This document shows, in pieces, positions 25,397 through 33,571 of a DNA stretch of 40,083 nucleotides (position 1 is the stretch's first letter; each line of letters begins with the position of its first letter). Source of the stretch: Rikenellaceae bacterium (lineage in GTDB: Bacteria > Bacteroidota > Bacteroidia > Bacteroidales > Rikenellaceae). The DNA is taken from positions 1 to 40,083 of the forward strand of contig JAFQJK010000015.1 in assembly GCA_017415005.1 (NCBI GenBank), read 5' to 3'. Under the pieces are notes generated by a model. The model searched no databases. It was not told where the DNA came from and saw only the letters and a list, made by a program, of their open reading frames with translations. Made by a program: the position numbers and the translations under genes.

Positions 25397-27994
25397 ATGT
25401 ATAAAATCGGATTACTTTTTACCGCTTTGCTCCTGTGCGGACCGCTTGCCGCCCGGCAAAGCCTGATCAAACCGGCCAAGGTTAAAGTCTCGTCCGAGGC
25501 ATCGGCGCAGGCGGCCGCCGCGATGGCTGTCGACGGCGATTATGCGACCTGCTGGACGGCCGCCTCAGCGGATGGACAGCAGTCGTTCTGGGTCGACCTG
25601 CGCGATTGGTACGCTCTCGACCGGATCGTACAGACATTCGACGAGAGCTCGGTCTGGAAGTTCGTGATCGAGGGCTCGGTCGATAATAAGCATTGGTTCG
25701 TCCTTTCCGATCATTCGAAGGGGAGTGCCGGCGTTACGTTCGGCGAGCCGGTGAGCGGCGTGTGGCGCTATGTGCGGCTGACGGTCGACGGCTCGGCCGA
25801 CGGGCTTCCCGCCTCGTCGCGCGAGTTGGCCGTGTACGGGTCGAAGCAGGGGCCCGACCTGGCCCGCGGGGCTCAGGTCGAGGCGACCTCGTGGGCACCG
25901 TACTATGAGCCGGGCAAGGCTGCCGACGGCAATTTCTCGACCTATTGGGGTGCGGCCGAAGGGACTTTCCCGCAGTCGATCACCTTCGACCTGGGTGCAG
26001 TGAAGAAGATCTCGGGCGTGCGGCAGGTGTTCAAGGACCACGATCCGTGGAAGTTCGTGATCGAGGGCTCGGTCGACGGCGAGCGCTGGACGATGATCGA
26101 CGACCGGTCGGCCGGCGAGCTGGGCCACGACTTCCGTAAGGTAGCCAGGGGCGACTACCGCTTCGTGCGGCTCACGGTGCTGGGCTCGGCGTCGGATTTC
26201 TGGGCGCATAGCTGTGAGTTCGAGGTGTATGGAGATAAGCTGGACAGGAAGGCGCCCCGCGACCTGTCGCGCGACGTGACGGCCAGGGCCTCGTCGATCC
26301 GTGACGTACGCCATTCGCAGTATGCGGCCATCGACGGAGCCGATACGACGGCATGGCTGGCGGCCGACAATACCTACCCGCAAACGCTGACGCTCGATCT
26401 GGGTCATACCTGCCGTGTGGACCGCATCGTGCAGGAGTTCGCCGAGGCGGGCCGCTGGTCGTTCGAGCTTGCCGGGTCGCACGACGGCACGCAGTGGACG
26501 CTGCTCCGGAGAGTCGATGCCGACCGGCCGCAGGCGCTGTTCGACCAGAAGGTCGCGGGCGACTGGCGCTATGTGCGGCTCACGGTGCTCGACTCGCCCG
26601 AGGGATATGCCGCATCGAGCCGTGCGCTTGATGTGACCGGTACGGGCTCCCCCGTTCAGACGCGCTGGTGGGCCGATCAGTCGGGCATGTGCCGGTACTA
26701 CTGCAAGATATACCGCAATACGATCCGCGAGATGATCGATGATCTCGACGATCTGCAGGCGCAGGGCTTCAAGATGATCGAGCTGTCGTCGGTCTACGAA
26801 GGCAAACCCGAGATATGGGGCGGTCTGGGCGGTACGAACAACTATGCGATCGACCCGATGCTCGGGACGATGGACGAGTTCGAGGAGTTCCTCGACGAAG
26901 CGCATAAGCGCGACATCAAGATCGTCTTTTTCGGTAATGTGGGCTACTGTCTCGACGAGGCGCCCTTCTTCAGGAAGGCGTGCGACGACTACCGTAACGG
27001 GATCGAGAGCAAGGAGCGCGATTGGTTCCACTTCAGTCCCGACTCGCTCGGCCATCTCTGGTTCTGGAGTGACCGCGCGCAGGCCTACTACTATTCGTTC
27101 TGGGGCCATACCGACGGCGCGCGCGGGCGTATTCCGTCCTACTGCTTTCACAAGCAGGCCTGGAGGGACGAATGCAGCAAATACCTGAAGTACTGGGCGG
27201 AGAAGGGTGTCGACGGTATCTTCCTCGACGCTCCCGAGGTGTACGACGGGATCGACGACCAGATCATCGGCGACCACATCATCAACGCCGTGCTCCCCCA
27301 CTCGCTGATCTCCTGTGCCGAGGGGTCGGGCGATCCGCGCCGCTGGCTGGGCCGCCTCGGTTTCAATACGATCCAGGGATTCGATATGTACGGCTGGGGC
27401 GGCGGGGGTCGCAGCGAGGCGCTGATCGCCATGCGCAAGCAGGATCCGTCGGAGCTCAACCTCAAGCTCAAGCTCTACCGCGACGCGACCAATGCCGTGG
27501 GCGGCGTGACGCTGACCCCGCCCATGTGGGAAACGGCTGCAACGCCGGCCGAGCGCGCTTTCGAGACGGCTTATCTCGTGGCCTCGGGGACGCTGCTGGC
27601 CAACCATTTCGGCGATTACCACCTTGTGGGACAGGATATCATTGCGCAGTGGCCGAAAGAGGATCAGGAGCGCTTCTTCCGTCTCATCCGTATGCAGAAC
27701 GCCTACCGGGGGCTTGCCCCGTCGGGGCAGCGTGTCGTACTGCCGACGAACGATGATAAGAAATTCACGGCCATCAAGCGGAGCAACCAGAACGGAAAGG
27801 TCAATGCACTGGTGATCTTTAATTTCCAGGACACGCCGCAGTCGGTGACGGTGGGCCTGCGCAACAGCGGGATCAACGTCGGACAGACGCCGGTCAACCT
27901 GATCGACGGCACGGCTGCTGCGCCGATCCTCTCGGAGGACTATACGGTCAGCCTGCCCGCGTACGGGTATCTCTTCCTTGGAGTGGAGGACTGA
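25397..27994 (+). CDS. Secreted protein with three F5/8-type C (discoidin) domains and an amylase-like barrel
   Basis: An 865-aa exported protein (signal peptide about 1-18, GPLAARQ). Three consecutive F5/8-type C/CBM32-like domains occupy about 22-150, 152-285 and 288-418, each with the repeated phrases WKFVIEGS or WSFELAGS and YRFVRLTV or WRYVRLTV. From about 425 a TIM-barrel domain follows (NTIREMIDDLDDLQAQGFKM, then TNNYAIDPMLGTMDEFEEFL as in GH13 enzymes), and a small beta domain closes the protein (about 775-865). The barrel has GVDGIFLDAPEVYDG with candidate nucleophile D611, but the GH13 arginine two residues before it is F609 and the DxxxNH motif is not evident. It probably binds and cleaves a host or dietary glycan; the family assignment is tentative. 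Confidence 0.8.
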   Translation: MYKIGLLFTALLLCGPLAARQSLIKPAKVKVSSEASAQAAAAMAVDGDYATCWTAASADGQQSFWVDLRDWYALDRIVQTFDESSVWKFVIEGSVDNKHWFVLSDHSKGSAGVTFGEPVSGVWRYVRLTVDGSADGLPASSRELAVYGSKQGPDLARGAQVEATSWAPYYEPGKAADGNFSTYWGAAEGTFPQSITFDLGAVKKISGVRQVFKDHDPWKFVIEGSVDGERWTMIDDRSAGELGHDFRKVARGDYRFVRLTVLGSASDFWAHSCEFEVYGDKLDRKAPRDLSRDVTARASSIRDVRHSQYAAIDGADTTAWLAADNTYPQTLTLDLGHTCRVDRIVQEFAEAGRWSFELAGSHDGTQWTLLRRVDADRPQALFDQKVAGDWRYVRLTVLDSPEGYAASSRALDVTGTGSPVQTRWWADQSGMCRYYCKIYRNTIREMIDDLDDLQAQGFKMIELSSVYEGKPEIWGGLGGTNNYAIDPMLGTMDEFEEFLDEAHKRDIKIVFFGNVGYCLDEAPFFRKACDDYRNGIESKERDWFHFSPDSLGHLWFWSDRAQAYYYSFWGHTDGARGRIPSYCFHKQAWRDECSKYLKYWAEKGVDGIFLDAPEVYDGIDDQIIGDHIINAVLPHSLISCAEGSGDPRRWLGRLGFNTIQGFDMYGWGGGGRSEALIAMRKQDPSELNLKLKLYRDATNAVGGVTLTPPMWETAATPAERAFETAYLVASGTLLANHFGDYHLVGQDIIAQWPKEDQERFFRLIRMQNAYRGLAPSGQRVVLPTNDDKKFTAIKRSNQNGKVNALVIFNFQDTPQSVTVGLRNSGINVGQTPVNLIDGTAAAPILSEDYTVSLPAYGYLFLGVED

Positions 27995-28024
27995 CGTTTT
28001 CGCGTCGGAGCGTTTGGATGTAAC

Positions 28025-28057
28025 AACGGGGATCTACCTTTTAGGTTGATCCCCGTT
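28025..28057. terminator. Hairpin terminator between convergent genes
   Basis: A 10-bp outer stem (28025-28034 with 28048-28057) continues after one mismatch into a 4-bp inner stem around TTT. It lies 31 bases after the barrel gene's stop and 20 bases from the convergent outer-membrane gene's stop. Confidence 0.7.
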
Positions 28058-28076
28058 CGTTATTTGCCGGGATGTC

Positions 28077-28727
28077 TCAGAATCTGGCGCCGACCCCGAT
28101 CTGGAAGACCCGGTTCGAAACATGCTCGCCTCCGGTTCCTTTCAGGACATTGGTCAGGCCGATGTTCGCGCGTGCAGAGAACAGAATATGTTTTGTGATG
28201 TTCCATGTAAAGCCGAGCGGAATGCTGAAATCCACATTGTTATACACGTCGTTGTCCAATGTTGCGCTGGCACTGTTCTGTTGGCCATTGGCCGTTGCCT
28301 TGGCTTTCGCTTCTGCACGTACGCCAAATCCGATCTGGGGACCGAAGTCAAAACTGAGTTTATCCGGGACCACATACGCTTTGAACAGGACCGGGATGTT
28401 GATGTAGTCCATCAATAGCCGGTATTTGACGGTGGCCCTGTCGATATTGAATGTCGCCGATGTCCCCTGCTGTGAGTATACGAATTCCGGTTGGATGCTC
28501 AGTGACCGTGAGATTTTAGCCTCGATAAAAATACCTACATAGAAGCTGGATTTATACTTGGCATCAACATATGAGCTTCTGGGTGTCGGGTTCTCGTCGG
28601 GGGTGATCTTCAGATTGCTGATATTGGTCATATTCAGGCCTCCTTTAATGCCGAAGTAGGTCTTTTTCTGAGCCGATGCGCCGGCGGTCAGGCCGGCCAT
28701 CAAAAGGACGAGTAATAGTTTTTTCAT
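28077..28727 (-). CDS. PorT-family outer-membrane beta-barrel protein
   Basis: A 216-aa exported protein: signal peptide 1-19 (MKKLLLVLLMAGLTAGASAQ), then a small beta-barrel with the family traits FGIKGGLNMTNI at the start, SIQPEFVYSQQG, YINIPVLFKAYV, FDFGPQIGFGV and a terminal strand ending in F (VGARF), the outer-membrane insertion signal. Such PorT/OmpW-like proteins are common in Bacteroidetes; the gene family name does not prove a role in type IX secretion. Base composition is distinctly lower in GC than both neighbours (several lines near 37-53% against about 60%), which suggests recent acquisition. It borders the prophage and could be a cargo gene, although it has its own upstream region. 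Confidence 0.85.
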   Translation of the reverse strand: MKKLLLVLLMAGLTAGASAQKKTYFGIKGGLNMTNISNLKITPDENPTPRSSYVDAKYKSSFYVGIFIEAKISRSLSIQPEFVYSQQGTSATFNIDRATVKYRLLMDYINIPVLFKAYVVPDKLSFDFGPQIGFGVRAEAKAKATANGQQNSASATLDNDVYNNVDFSIPLGFTWNITKHILFSARANIGLTNVLKGTGGEHVSNRVFQIGVGARF

Positions 28728-28834
28728 AAGCGATTGTTTTGATAGGTTAGGGTTAGGTTTGCTTGCCGAAAGCAGTATTTGTTATTGATTAAAATTAGCC
28801 CGAAAAATCCTAAAAAACAATAGCTGGTTGATTT
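28728..28834. other. AT-rich junction between the chromosome and the prophage
   Basis: A gene-free, AT-rich stretch holding a TTAGG-type short repeat near 28745-28763 and a minus-strand near-match to the promoter element (TAATTTTA near 28790-28797) that could serve the outer-membrane gene. The left attachment site should lie here or just beyond, but the matching right copy is outside the window, so it cannot be placed. Confidence 0.4.
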
Positions 28835-29422
28835 TTAATGTGTTAATCTGATGTATTCTGAGTAGGTGATGCGCGAATGCGGGTTCTTCGAGACAATCTC
28901 CTGCCGCAGGCATTTGGTACCGAAGCGGAAGAACAGGAACTTGCGCGGAACGCGGTGCACCACCTGTACCAGCGTGTCGTATGAGACGATGCTGCCGTCA
29001 AAACGGTCTCCGGTCACGATCCCGTCAAGGTGTAAAAACGGGTCGGTGTACCGGATCAGGGTGGCCGGTTGCCGGGCGATGACCGTGTCGCGGACCGGTG
29101 CCGAGATTTGTCGCCCGGTCTGTGTGGCTGCCGTGGCCACGCTTTCCACCCGCTTCACTTTGATGTCCATCTCCCGGACCATCTGTTTCAGCTCAGCAAA
29201 GTGCCGCTCGAACTCGGCATTTTTCAGCATCAGCACCTCGACCGAAGCTGCCTGCAGGCTGTCCCGGAGGCGGTACTGCCTCAGGTCGGCCAGCAGCGCG
29301 CTTTGGTTACCAGCCAGGCGGATGCACTCCCTGCGCTGGGTCTGCCCGTATTTCAGCGCCCACCAAAGCGTCGCGCCCAGCCCGGCGAATGCCAGTGCCC
29401 GGGTCCACATTGCGATTTTCAT
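28835..29422 (-). CDS. Spanin-like membrane-anchored coiled-coil phage protein (DUF6549-like)
   Basis: A 195-aa protein with one N-terminal membrane segment (about residues 8-25, ALAFAGLGATLWWALKYG), a long amphipathic helix (about 30-105, with LRQYRLRDSLQ and ELKQMVREMDIKVKRVE) and a basic beta-rich end (KFLFFRFGTKCL). The layout of an inner-membrane anchor plus periplasmic coiled coil after a lysozyme gene fits an i-spanin analogue that helps breach the outer membrane; Bacteroidetes phage proteins of this kind are filed as DUF6549, from memory. Its ATG overlaps the stop of the lysozyme-like gene by 4 bases (ATGA). It is the last gene of the phage operon, at the chromosomal border. Confidence 0.65.
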   Translation of the reverse strand: MKIAMWTRALAFAGLGATLWWALKYGQTQRRECIRLAGNQSALLADLRQYRLRDSLQAASVEVLMLKNAEFERHFAELKQMVREMDIKVKRVESVATAATQTGRQISAPVRDTVIARQPATLIRYTDPFLHLDGIVTGDRFDGSIVSYDTLVQVVHRVPRKFLFFRFGTKCLRQEIVSKNPHSRITYSEYIRLTH

Positions 29423-29829
29423 GGCTTGTGTTTTTTGAATAGTTCCCAGCCTTCCGCTACTTCCTGCGGATCGGCCGGCACGCCGTTCTCAACGCGGCTC
29501 ATGGCCGCGACGATCGCGGTCATCTGCGTTCGGTCCAAAGTGTGGAGGGGTTGGGCGGCGGCGATCCCGCTTTCGCGGGCGACGGCTGCCACATAGCGGT
29601 CCGTGGCGTTCTCGGCCGGAGGGGCATAGCGGCCGATCATCTCGCTCAGTGTTTTCAGCCCGTGCCGCTGCCAGTAGGTGTGCAGCACCACGAACATGGC
29701 CCGGTAGCCCCATGCCGCCGACTCGAACTGCTTGAACGCCGGGTCTGTCGACGGGTGTTTTTCGCCGCGGTACTTTACCGCCGAACGCCGGATGTTGCCC
29801 GGGTTGTTATTCCTCACTCCTCTGCTCAT
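29419..29829 (-). CDS. Lysozyme-like phage protein (structural protein P5 type)
   Basis: A 136-aa protein beginning SRGVRNNNPGNIRRS, the signature of the group often annotated 'structural protein P5' and thought to have a lysozyme-like fold. It continues with FKQFESAAWGYRAMFVVLHTYW and NATDRYVAAVARESGI. I expect peptidoglycan hydrolysis in lysis or entry; the catalytic residue cannot be named with confidence. It overlaps the holin gene by 23 bases at its start and the spanin-like gene by 4 bases at its end, so the three form a coupled lysis cassette. Confidence 0.75.
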   Translation of the reverse strand: MSRGVRNNNPGNIRRSAVKYRGEKHPSTDPAFKQFESAAWGYRAMFVVLHTYWQRHGLKTLSEMIGRYAPPAENATDRYVAAVARESGIAAAQPLHTLDRTQMTAIVAAMSRVENGVPADPQEVAEGWELFKKHKP

Positions 29830-30256
29830 CCTCTTCGTTCTCGAGATTGCGGTCCAGTTTGCGTTTCATATATCGTCTCAGTCGGTTGAAAACGGGGTGC
29901 TCCGAGATTTCGGCGGCATTCTCGAGGTAGCTCCAGAACTCCACGCCGCACACGAAGCCTGTGAACAGGTTGGCCAGGTTGGTTTGCGCGAACGCCAGGA
30001 TATAGCGGTCGATCATCCAGGCCATGACGATCCCGGTCATCACGAACCCGGTCTTGAGGACGGTCCTCCATGCCTTGTGGCTTTCGAAGCCCCACTCTTC
30101 TCCCTGCCGCAGCGCCCGTTTCCGGCTGGCTGCGACGCCGGTGACGAAGTCGATGCCGATAAACAGGACGGTGCACACGATCAGCTCGTGTACCGGGGCG
30201 AAGAACGACGCGATGCCGAACAGCACGCCCGATAGGTATTTAAGGCAGTTTTCCAT
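29807..30256 (-). CDS. Phage holin family protein
   Basis: A 149-aa membrane protein of the phage holin 4/toxin-secretion holin type. Two or three hydrophobic segments are visible (about 10-45, 73-90 and possibly 92-108), with the family phrase FIGIDFVTGVAASRKR near residues 32-47 and a strongly charged C-terminus (KLDRNLENEEDEQ). Holins form inner-membrane lesions that time lysis. The ATG at 30256 gives a normal length; residues upstream of it in the same frame are the shadow of the preceding gene. It overlaps the preceding connector gene by 17 bases and the next gene by 23 bases. Confidence 0.85.
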   Translation of the reverse strand: MENCLKYLSGVLFGIASFFAPVHELIVCTVLFIGIDFVTGVAASRKRALRQGEEWGFESHKAWRTVLKTGFVMTGIVMAWMIDRYILAFAQTNLANLFTGFVCGVEFWSYLENAAEISEHPVFNRLRRYMKRKLDRNLENEEDEQRSEE

Positions 30257-30728
30257 GGCGTGGCAGGATAATGCCCCCGCGTACCGATGTCCGGACCGGC
30301 CGGTCGCGCAGGGGGTCGTATTCGGGATATTCGGCCCGGTTCGCTTCGATATGGTCGATCGCCCGCGCCAGCAGGGCCTGGGCATCGCTGCGCACCCGGC
30401 GCCTGGCGGCGCCCAGCCCGGCGGCCGGGGCGGGAGCCATATGCTCGCTCTTGTATTGCACGACACCCTGTGCCGTTGCCTGGGCTGCGAGTTCGGGCAT
30501 GATCAGGTACTTGATGTAGAGGGCGAGCGGAGCTTTCAGGTAGTTGTTCTTCAGTTCGGGATAGGCGCCGTTCTCCACGGCGTCGTACAGGCGCCCCAGG
30601 GCCGGGCGGAGGAACTTCCGCTGGGCCAGCTCGAGGCGGATCTCGCCGATCATCTCCTCGCGGATACGCTCGGTGCTCCCGAAAGCGATCTCGATCACTT
30701 CGCGGGGCGATATCATGGGTTTTGTCAT
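30240..30728 (-). CDS. DUF6712-like phage protein, probable head-tail connector
   Basis: A 162-aa soluble, mostly helical protein: ISPREVIEIAFGSTERI, then an amphipathic stretch with LRPALGRLYDAVENG and YIKYLIMPELAAQ, ending in a proline-rich basic tail (about 135-162). The pattern matches the Bacteroidetes phage family DUF6712, found near portal or capsid genes and thought to be an adaptor between head and tail. This rests on family memory and position: it begins 6 bases after the portal stop and overlaps the holin gene by 17 bases. Confidence 0.6.
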   Translation of the reverse strand: MTKPMISPREVIEIAFGSTERIREEMIGEIRLELAQRKFLRPALGRLYDAVENGAYPELKNNYLKAPLALYIKYLIMPELAAQATAQGVVQYKSEHMAPAPAAGLGAARRRVRSDAQALLARAIDHIEANRAEYPEYDPLRDRPVRTSVRGGIILPRHGKLP

Positions 30729-30734
30729 GCTCTC

Positions 30735-31973
30735 TCAGTCGATGTTGCGCAATCCGTATTTCGTTATCTGGGCCACGTAAAGCTGCTGTGTGGGGTCCTC
30801 GGGGTCGTATTCGAGCCCGTCGGCCCGGCGAGCCTCCCATACTTTCATGTAGAGCGGTTTCGACCGGGCGGGCGGTTTGTTGATCACCCGCAGCGACGAT
30901 GCATCCGTCCGCATGATGTTTCCTATCGCCTCTTTGAGGGGTTCGAGCAGCTCGGCCTGCTCGCCGAGGATGACCGTGTTGAGTGCGATCTCATACTCGT
31001 GCAGGATCCGCTCCGAGCTGAAGCTGGTCGCGTAGTCGAGGCCACTGAGCGAGCGGAACCACGAGTGGGCGACCACGATGTCGGCCGTCGCCTGTTCGTG
31101 GAGGGCGGCCCAGTCTCCCTCGTTGGCCGAGCTGATCGGGATGAACTTCGAATTGTCCCCTCCTTCCGCATCCTTGACCATGAACATCACCTGTCCCGGC
31201 TTGCCGGCAAACCGGTTCTCGGCTAGGCTGACCATCTCGGCTGCCTCCTCGTCGCTCTCCACGCTGCCGTCGAGCACCATCACGCCCGACAACTGGAACG
31301 AGTTGTCCAGCCGGCTGATGTTCCACCGGTCCGTTTTGTAGGCGATGGCCGAGACGTTCAGCCCGGCAATGTAGGGGGGCACGCCGTAATGTTCAAACGT
31401 CGGCTCATAATCTTTGTAATGGATGACCGACCGGAGCGTTCCGTCCTGGGCCTGCTCGAACAGTGGGTAGAGCGGCAGTTTGCGGGCGTCTGCCGGCGTG
31501 TATGACGCCCAGTTGTGATGGAGCAGGATATGCCGGTTGTCGCGGGCTATGCGGCATTTCGAGGCGTCCTGGTGGTAGAGCGACAGGAACGAGTGCCCGG
31601 GGTCCGTGACGATCTCGAGGAAGGCGTTCCCGAAGAGCGCTTTGTCGAAGGCGGTCTTGTTCAGCACCTGCCGCAGGCTCTCGCCCTGTCCGTTGGCCTG
31701 TGCGACGAGCCCCGCGAGGACCGGGTTGTCCCGGTCGGAGACGAATCCTTTGCCGGATATGTAGTCGGCTTTGTCGTTGATGATCCGGCGGTGTGTTGTC
31801 GATCGCCGGGCCATCAGGGCCAGCGCGTCGGGCAGCAGGTTGTCCGTCCCCCACCGCCAGTAGGGTGTGTTTTTGGCCTCTGTCCGGCCCTGGATGGTGT
31901 AGGGATCGGCTGCGTGGTTACGGGCCAGGAAGAGCCGTTGCTTTCCCCGCCCCGTTCGGCTGTTGTTTTTCAT
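30735..31973 (-). CDS. Phage portal protein
   Basis: A 412-aa protein with the features of tailed-phage portals: an early YWRWGTDNLLPDALALMARRS segment, IINDKADYISGKGF, AFDKALFGNAFLEIV (about 125-140) and a middle wing with VSLAENRFAGKPGQVMFM. The portal is the dodecameric vertex ring through which DNA enters and leaves the head. The ATG at 31973 (MKNNSRTG) gives a compact N-terminus; the 17 extra upstream codons are unlikely to be translated. It lies downstream of the capsid and tail-tube-like genes rather than upstream of the protease, an uncommon order. Confidence 0.72.
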   Translation of the reverse strand: MKNNSRTGRGKQRLFLARNHAADPYTIQGRTEAKNTPYWRWGTDNLLPDALALMARRSTTHRRIINDKADYISGKGFVSDRDNPVLAGLVAQANGQGESLRQVLNKTAFDKALFGNAFLEIVTDPGHSFLSLYHQDASKCRIARDNRHILLHHNWASYTPADARKLPLYPLFEQAQDGTLRSVIHYKDYEPTFEHYGVPPYIAGLNVSAIAYKTDRWNISRLDNSFQLSGVMVLDGSVESDEEAAEMVSLAENRFAGKPGQVMFMVKDAEGGDNSKFIPISSANEGDWAALHEQATADIVVAHSWFRSLSGLDYATSFSSERILHEYEIALNTVILGEQAELLEPLKEAIGNIMRTDASSLRVINKPPARSKPLYMKVWEARRADGLEYDPEDPTQQLYVAQITKYGLRNID

Positions 31974-32034
31974 AAGCGTCGGTTTTAGCGTATAAGGAAG
32001 GGCAGCGTTCGGCTGCCCTTCCATCCTGATGCCG

Positions 32035-32562
32035 TCAGGCGGTCAGGGTTGAAATGTCGCCGGTGTAGGCGCGTGCCTTGGCCGTATCGGTCGATACGAG
32101 CGTTACGGCCTCCTGCGTCGGGTCTGCGAGTTTGCGCCCCGATTGCCCGTCGGCGGCCGCGAGGCCGAGCGGCCGCTCCTTCCCGAATTCCTCTGAGTAG
32201 CCGGCCAGTACCGTGTACCCGTTGTTGTCGGTGATCAGCGCCACGATTCCCCCGCACGATGCCTCGGCGATCTCCTGAACGGCCTTTCGCGATGCCGCGT
32301 CCATTTTACCCAGCACGAGCGTCAATTCGTGTTCCACGACCAGCGATCCCTTGCTGATGCTCATCTTTTCCGCCAGCCGGGCTTCGTCTTCGCGGAACTC
32401 GTATCGGGCGAACTTGGCCCCTGCCGCCAGTGCGATGGCGGTGTAGGAGTCGGTATCGGCATGGTAGGTCGCCGCGGTGATCTTTCCGGCCTCGATCAGC
32501 GCGACCTGCCGGATGCCTCCGCTCCTGCGGGAGCAGAGGCGCTTGTATCCAGTCAGTGCCAT
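32035..32562 (-). CDS. Phage tail-tube-like / capsid-associated structural protein
   Basis: A 175-aa protein rich in alternating strands: IRQVALIEAGKITAATYH, then SLVVEHELTLVLGKMD, GGIVALITDNNGYTVLAGYSEEF and a final VTLVSTDTAKARAYTGDIS. A dimer-forming beta-sandwich with an internal 'dNNGyxxlxGy' strand and a late threonine-rich strand is the pattern of Bacteroides phage tail-tube proteins. A head decoration or neck role is the alternative, since it lies directly after the capsid gene (5-base gap) and before the portal gene. The ATG at 32562 (MALTGYKR) was chosen because longer readings extend into the capsid gene. Confidence 0.6.
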   Translation of the reverse strand: MALTGYKRLCSRRSGGIRQVALIEAGKITAATYHADTDSYTAIALAAGAKFARYEFREDEARLAEKMSISKGSLVVEHELTLVLGKMDAASRKAVQEIAEASCGGIVALITDNNGYTVLAGYSEEFGKERPLGLAAADGQSGRKLADPTQEAVTLVSTDTAKARAYTGDISTLTA

Positions 32563-32567
32563 AACGG

Positions 32568-33545
32568 TTACTCTACCGGTTCGTAAGCCAGCGAGATCAG
32601 CTCGGGCAGCAGGTAGTCGCATCCGGCCATGAAGACGGCGCGCTGGCGGTTCTCCATCAGGTCGGGATTGTACCACATTCGGATCTCGGTGCCGGGGAAG
32701 TCCGAGGTGTTGACTGCCAGCGCGAGGTTACGGCGGTCGGTCAGCAGGGCGAACGACTGCGGCATATCGTCGTAGCTTGACAGGTACCCGCCGATCTGGA
32801 TGTCGATGACCGGAATACCGCGGTACGACAGGCGCTCGCGGCCGTTCTGCTTGGCCAGGTAGGCAGCCTCCAGTGCGACATTGTCGAGCTCGTCCTCGTA
32901 TTTGGCGTAGATGTCCGATGTGACGAGGTAAACGAGGTTCCCCTGCGGCTTGAACGCTTTGAGCACCTCGGGCGCGTTGTCCCAAAGCGTCTTCAGTGTT
33001 TTCTCGGCCGTGTCTCCCGTGGCGGGGTTGAAGCTCTTGATCTGTGTTTCGCCGGCCTTGATGTCGGCCATCATGCGTTTGACGAAGCCGTCGAACGTGT
33101 TGAGCCCGCTTGCGCGGCTGGTGTCGCCGAGCCACATGGTCGCGCGGATGCTCTCGCTGATCGCCTCACGGAAGAGCGCGGTCTCCGCCTCCTCGAGCTC
33201 GGTGCCCGAGAGGTCGTCCATGTTCACGTCGGGACGGTTGGTGATCTGCTCGTACACCATCGAGAAGTAGTCGTCTGCGGCATACCCCAGCTCGGCCTTG
33301 ACGCGCGCGAGGCCGATCGTTTTGCTGTACTTGTCGGCCGGCGTTCCTCCGTTCCAGCCGCTCGAGGCGTATTTCTGGAGGATGTCGCCGCCGCGCTTCC
33401 AGAACTGGAGCGTCGTCGGGACGGGCATGTTGTACATGATCCGGATACCGAGCTCGCGGGCGTCGGGGCCGCTCAGCATCGGGCGGAAGAATACGGTTTC
33501 CAGGTCGCGCCCGGTGTACGTTTTCGCTTGTTCGATTTTAGCCAT
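32568..33545 (-). CDS. Major capsid protein (HK97-fold type)
   Basis: A 325-aa protein beginning MAKIEQAKTYTGRDLETVFF. It has a helix-rich spine (ELEEAETALFREAISESIRATMW, residues about 120-142) and a late domain with LVYLVTSDIYAKYEDEL, YRGIPVIDIQ and LLTDRRNLALAVN, ending in YNPDLMENRQRAVFMAGCDYLLPE, all typical of a Bacteroidetes phage capsid subunit. Like other members there is no large N-terminal pro-region. The A-rich leader CAGACCAAACCAAA immediately before the ATG at 33545 suggests strong initiation. It follows the prohead protease by 26 bases. Confidence 0.85.
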   Translation of the reverse strand: MAKIEQAKTYTGRDLETVFFRPMLSGPDARELGIRIMYNMPVPTTLQFWKRGGDILQKYASSGWNGGTPADKYSKTIGLARVKAELGYAADDYFSMVYEQITNRPDVNMDDLSGTELEEAETALFREAISESIRATMWLGDTSRASGLNTFDGFVKRMMADIKAGETQIKSFNPATGDTAEKTLKTLWDNAPEVLKAFKPQGNLVYLVTSDIYAKYEDELDNVALEAAYLAKQNGRERLSYRGIPVIDIQIGGYLSSYDDMPQSFALLTDRRNLALAVNTSDFPGTEIRMWYNPDLMENRQRAVFMAGCDYLLPELISLAYEPVE

Positions 33546-33571
33546 TTTGGTTTGGTCTGATTGGTTGCTGT

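Noticed and set aside
25565-27622. A 685-aa minus-strand frame across the discoidin/barrel gene
   Set aside because: Shadow frame; the plus-strand product has a signal peptide and repeated domains.
28745-28763. TTAGG-like repeat near the prophage border as an attachment or telomere-like site
   Set aside because: Only two or three imperfect copies are present and no matching copy can be seen elsewhere in the window.
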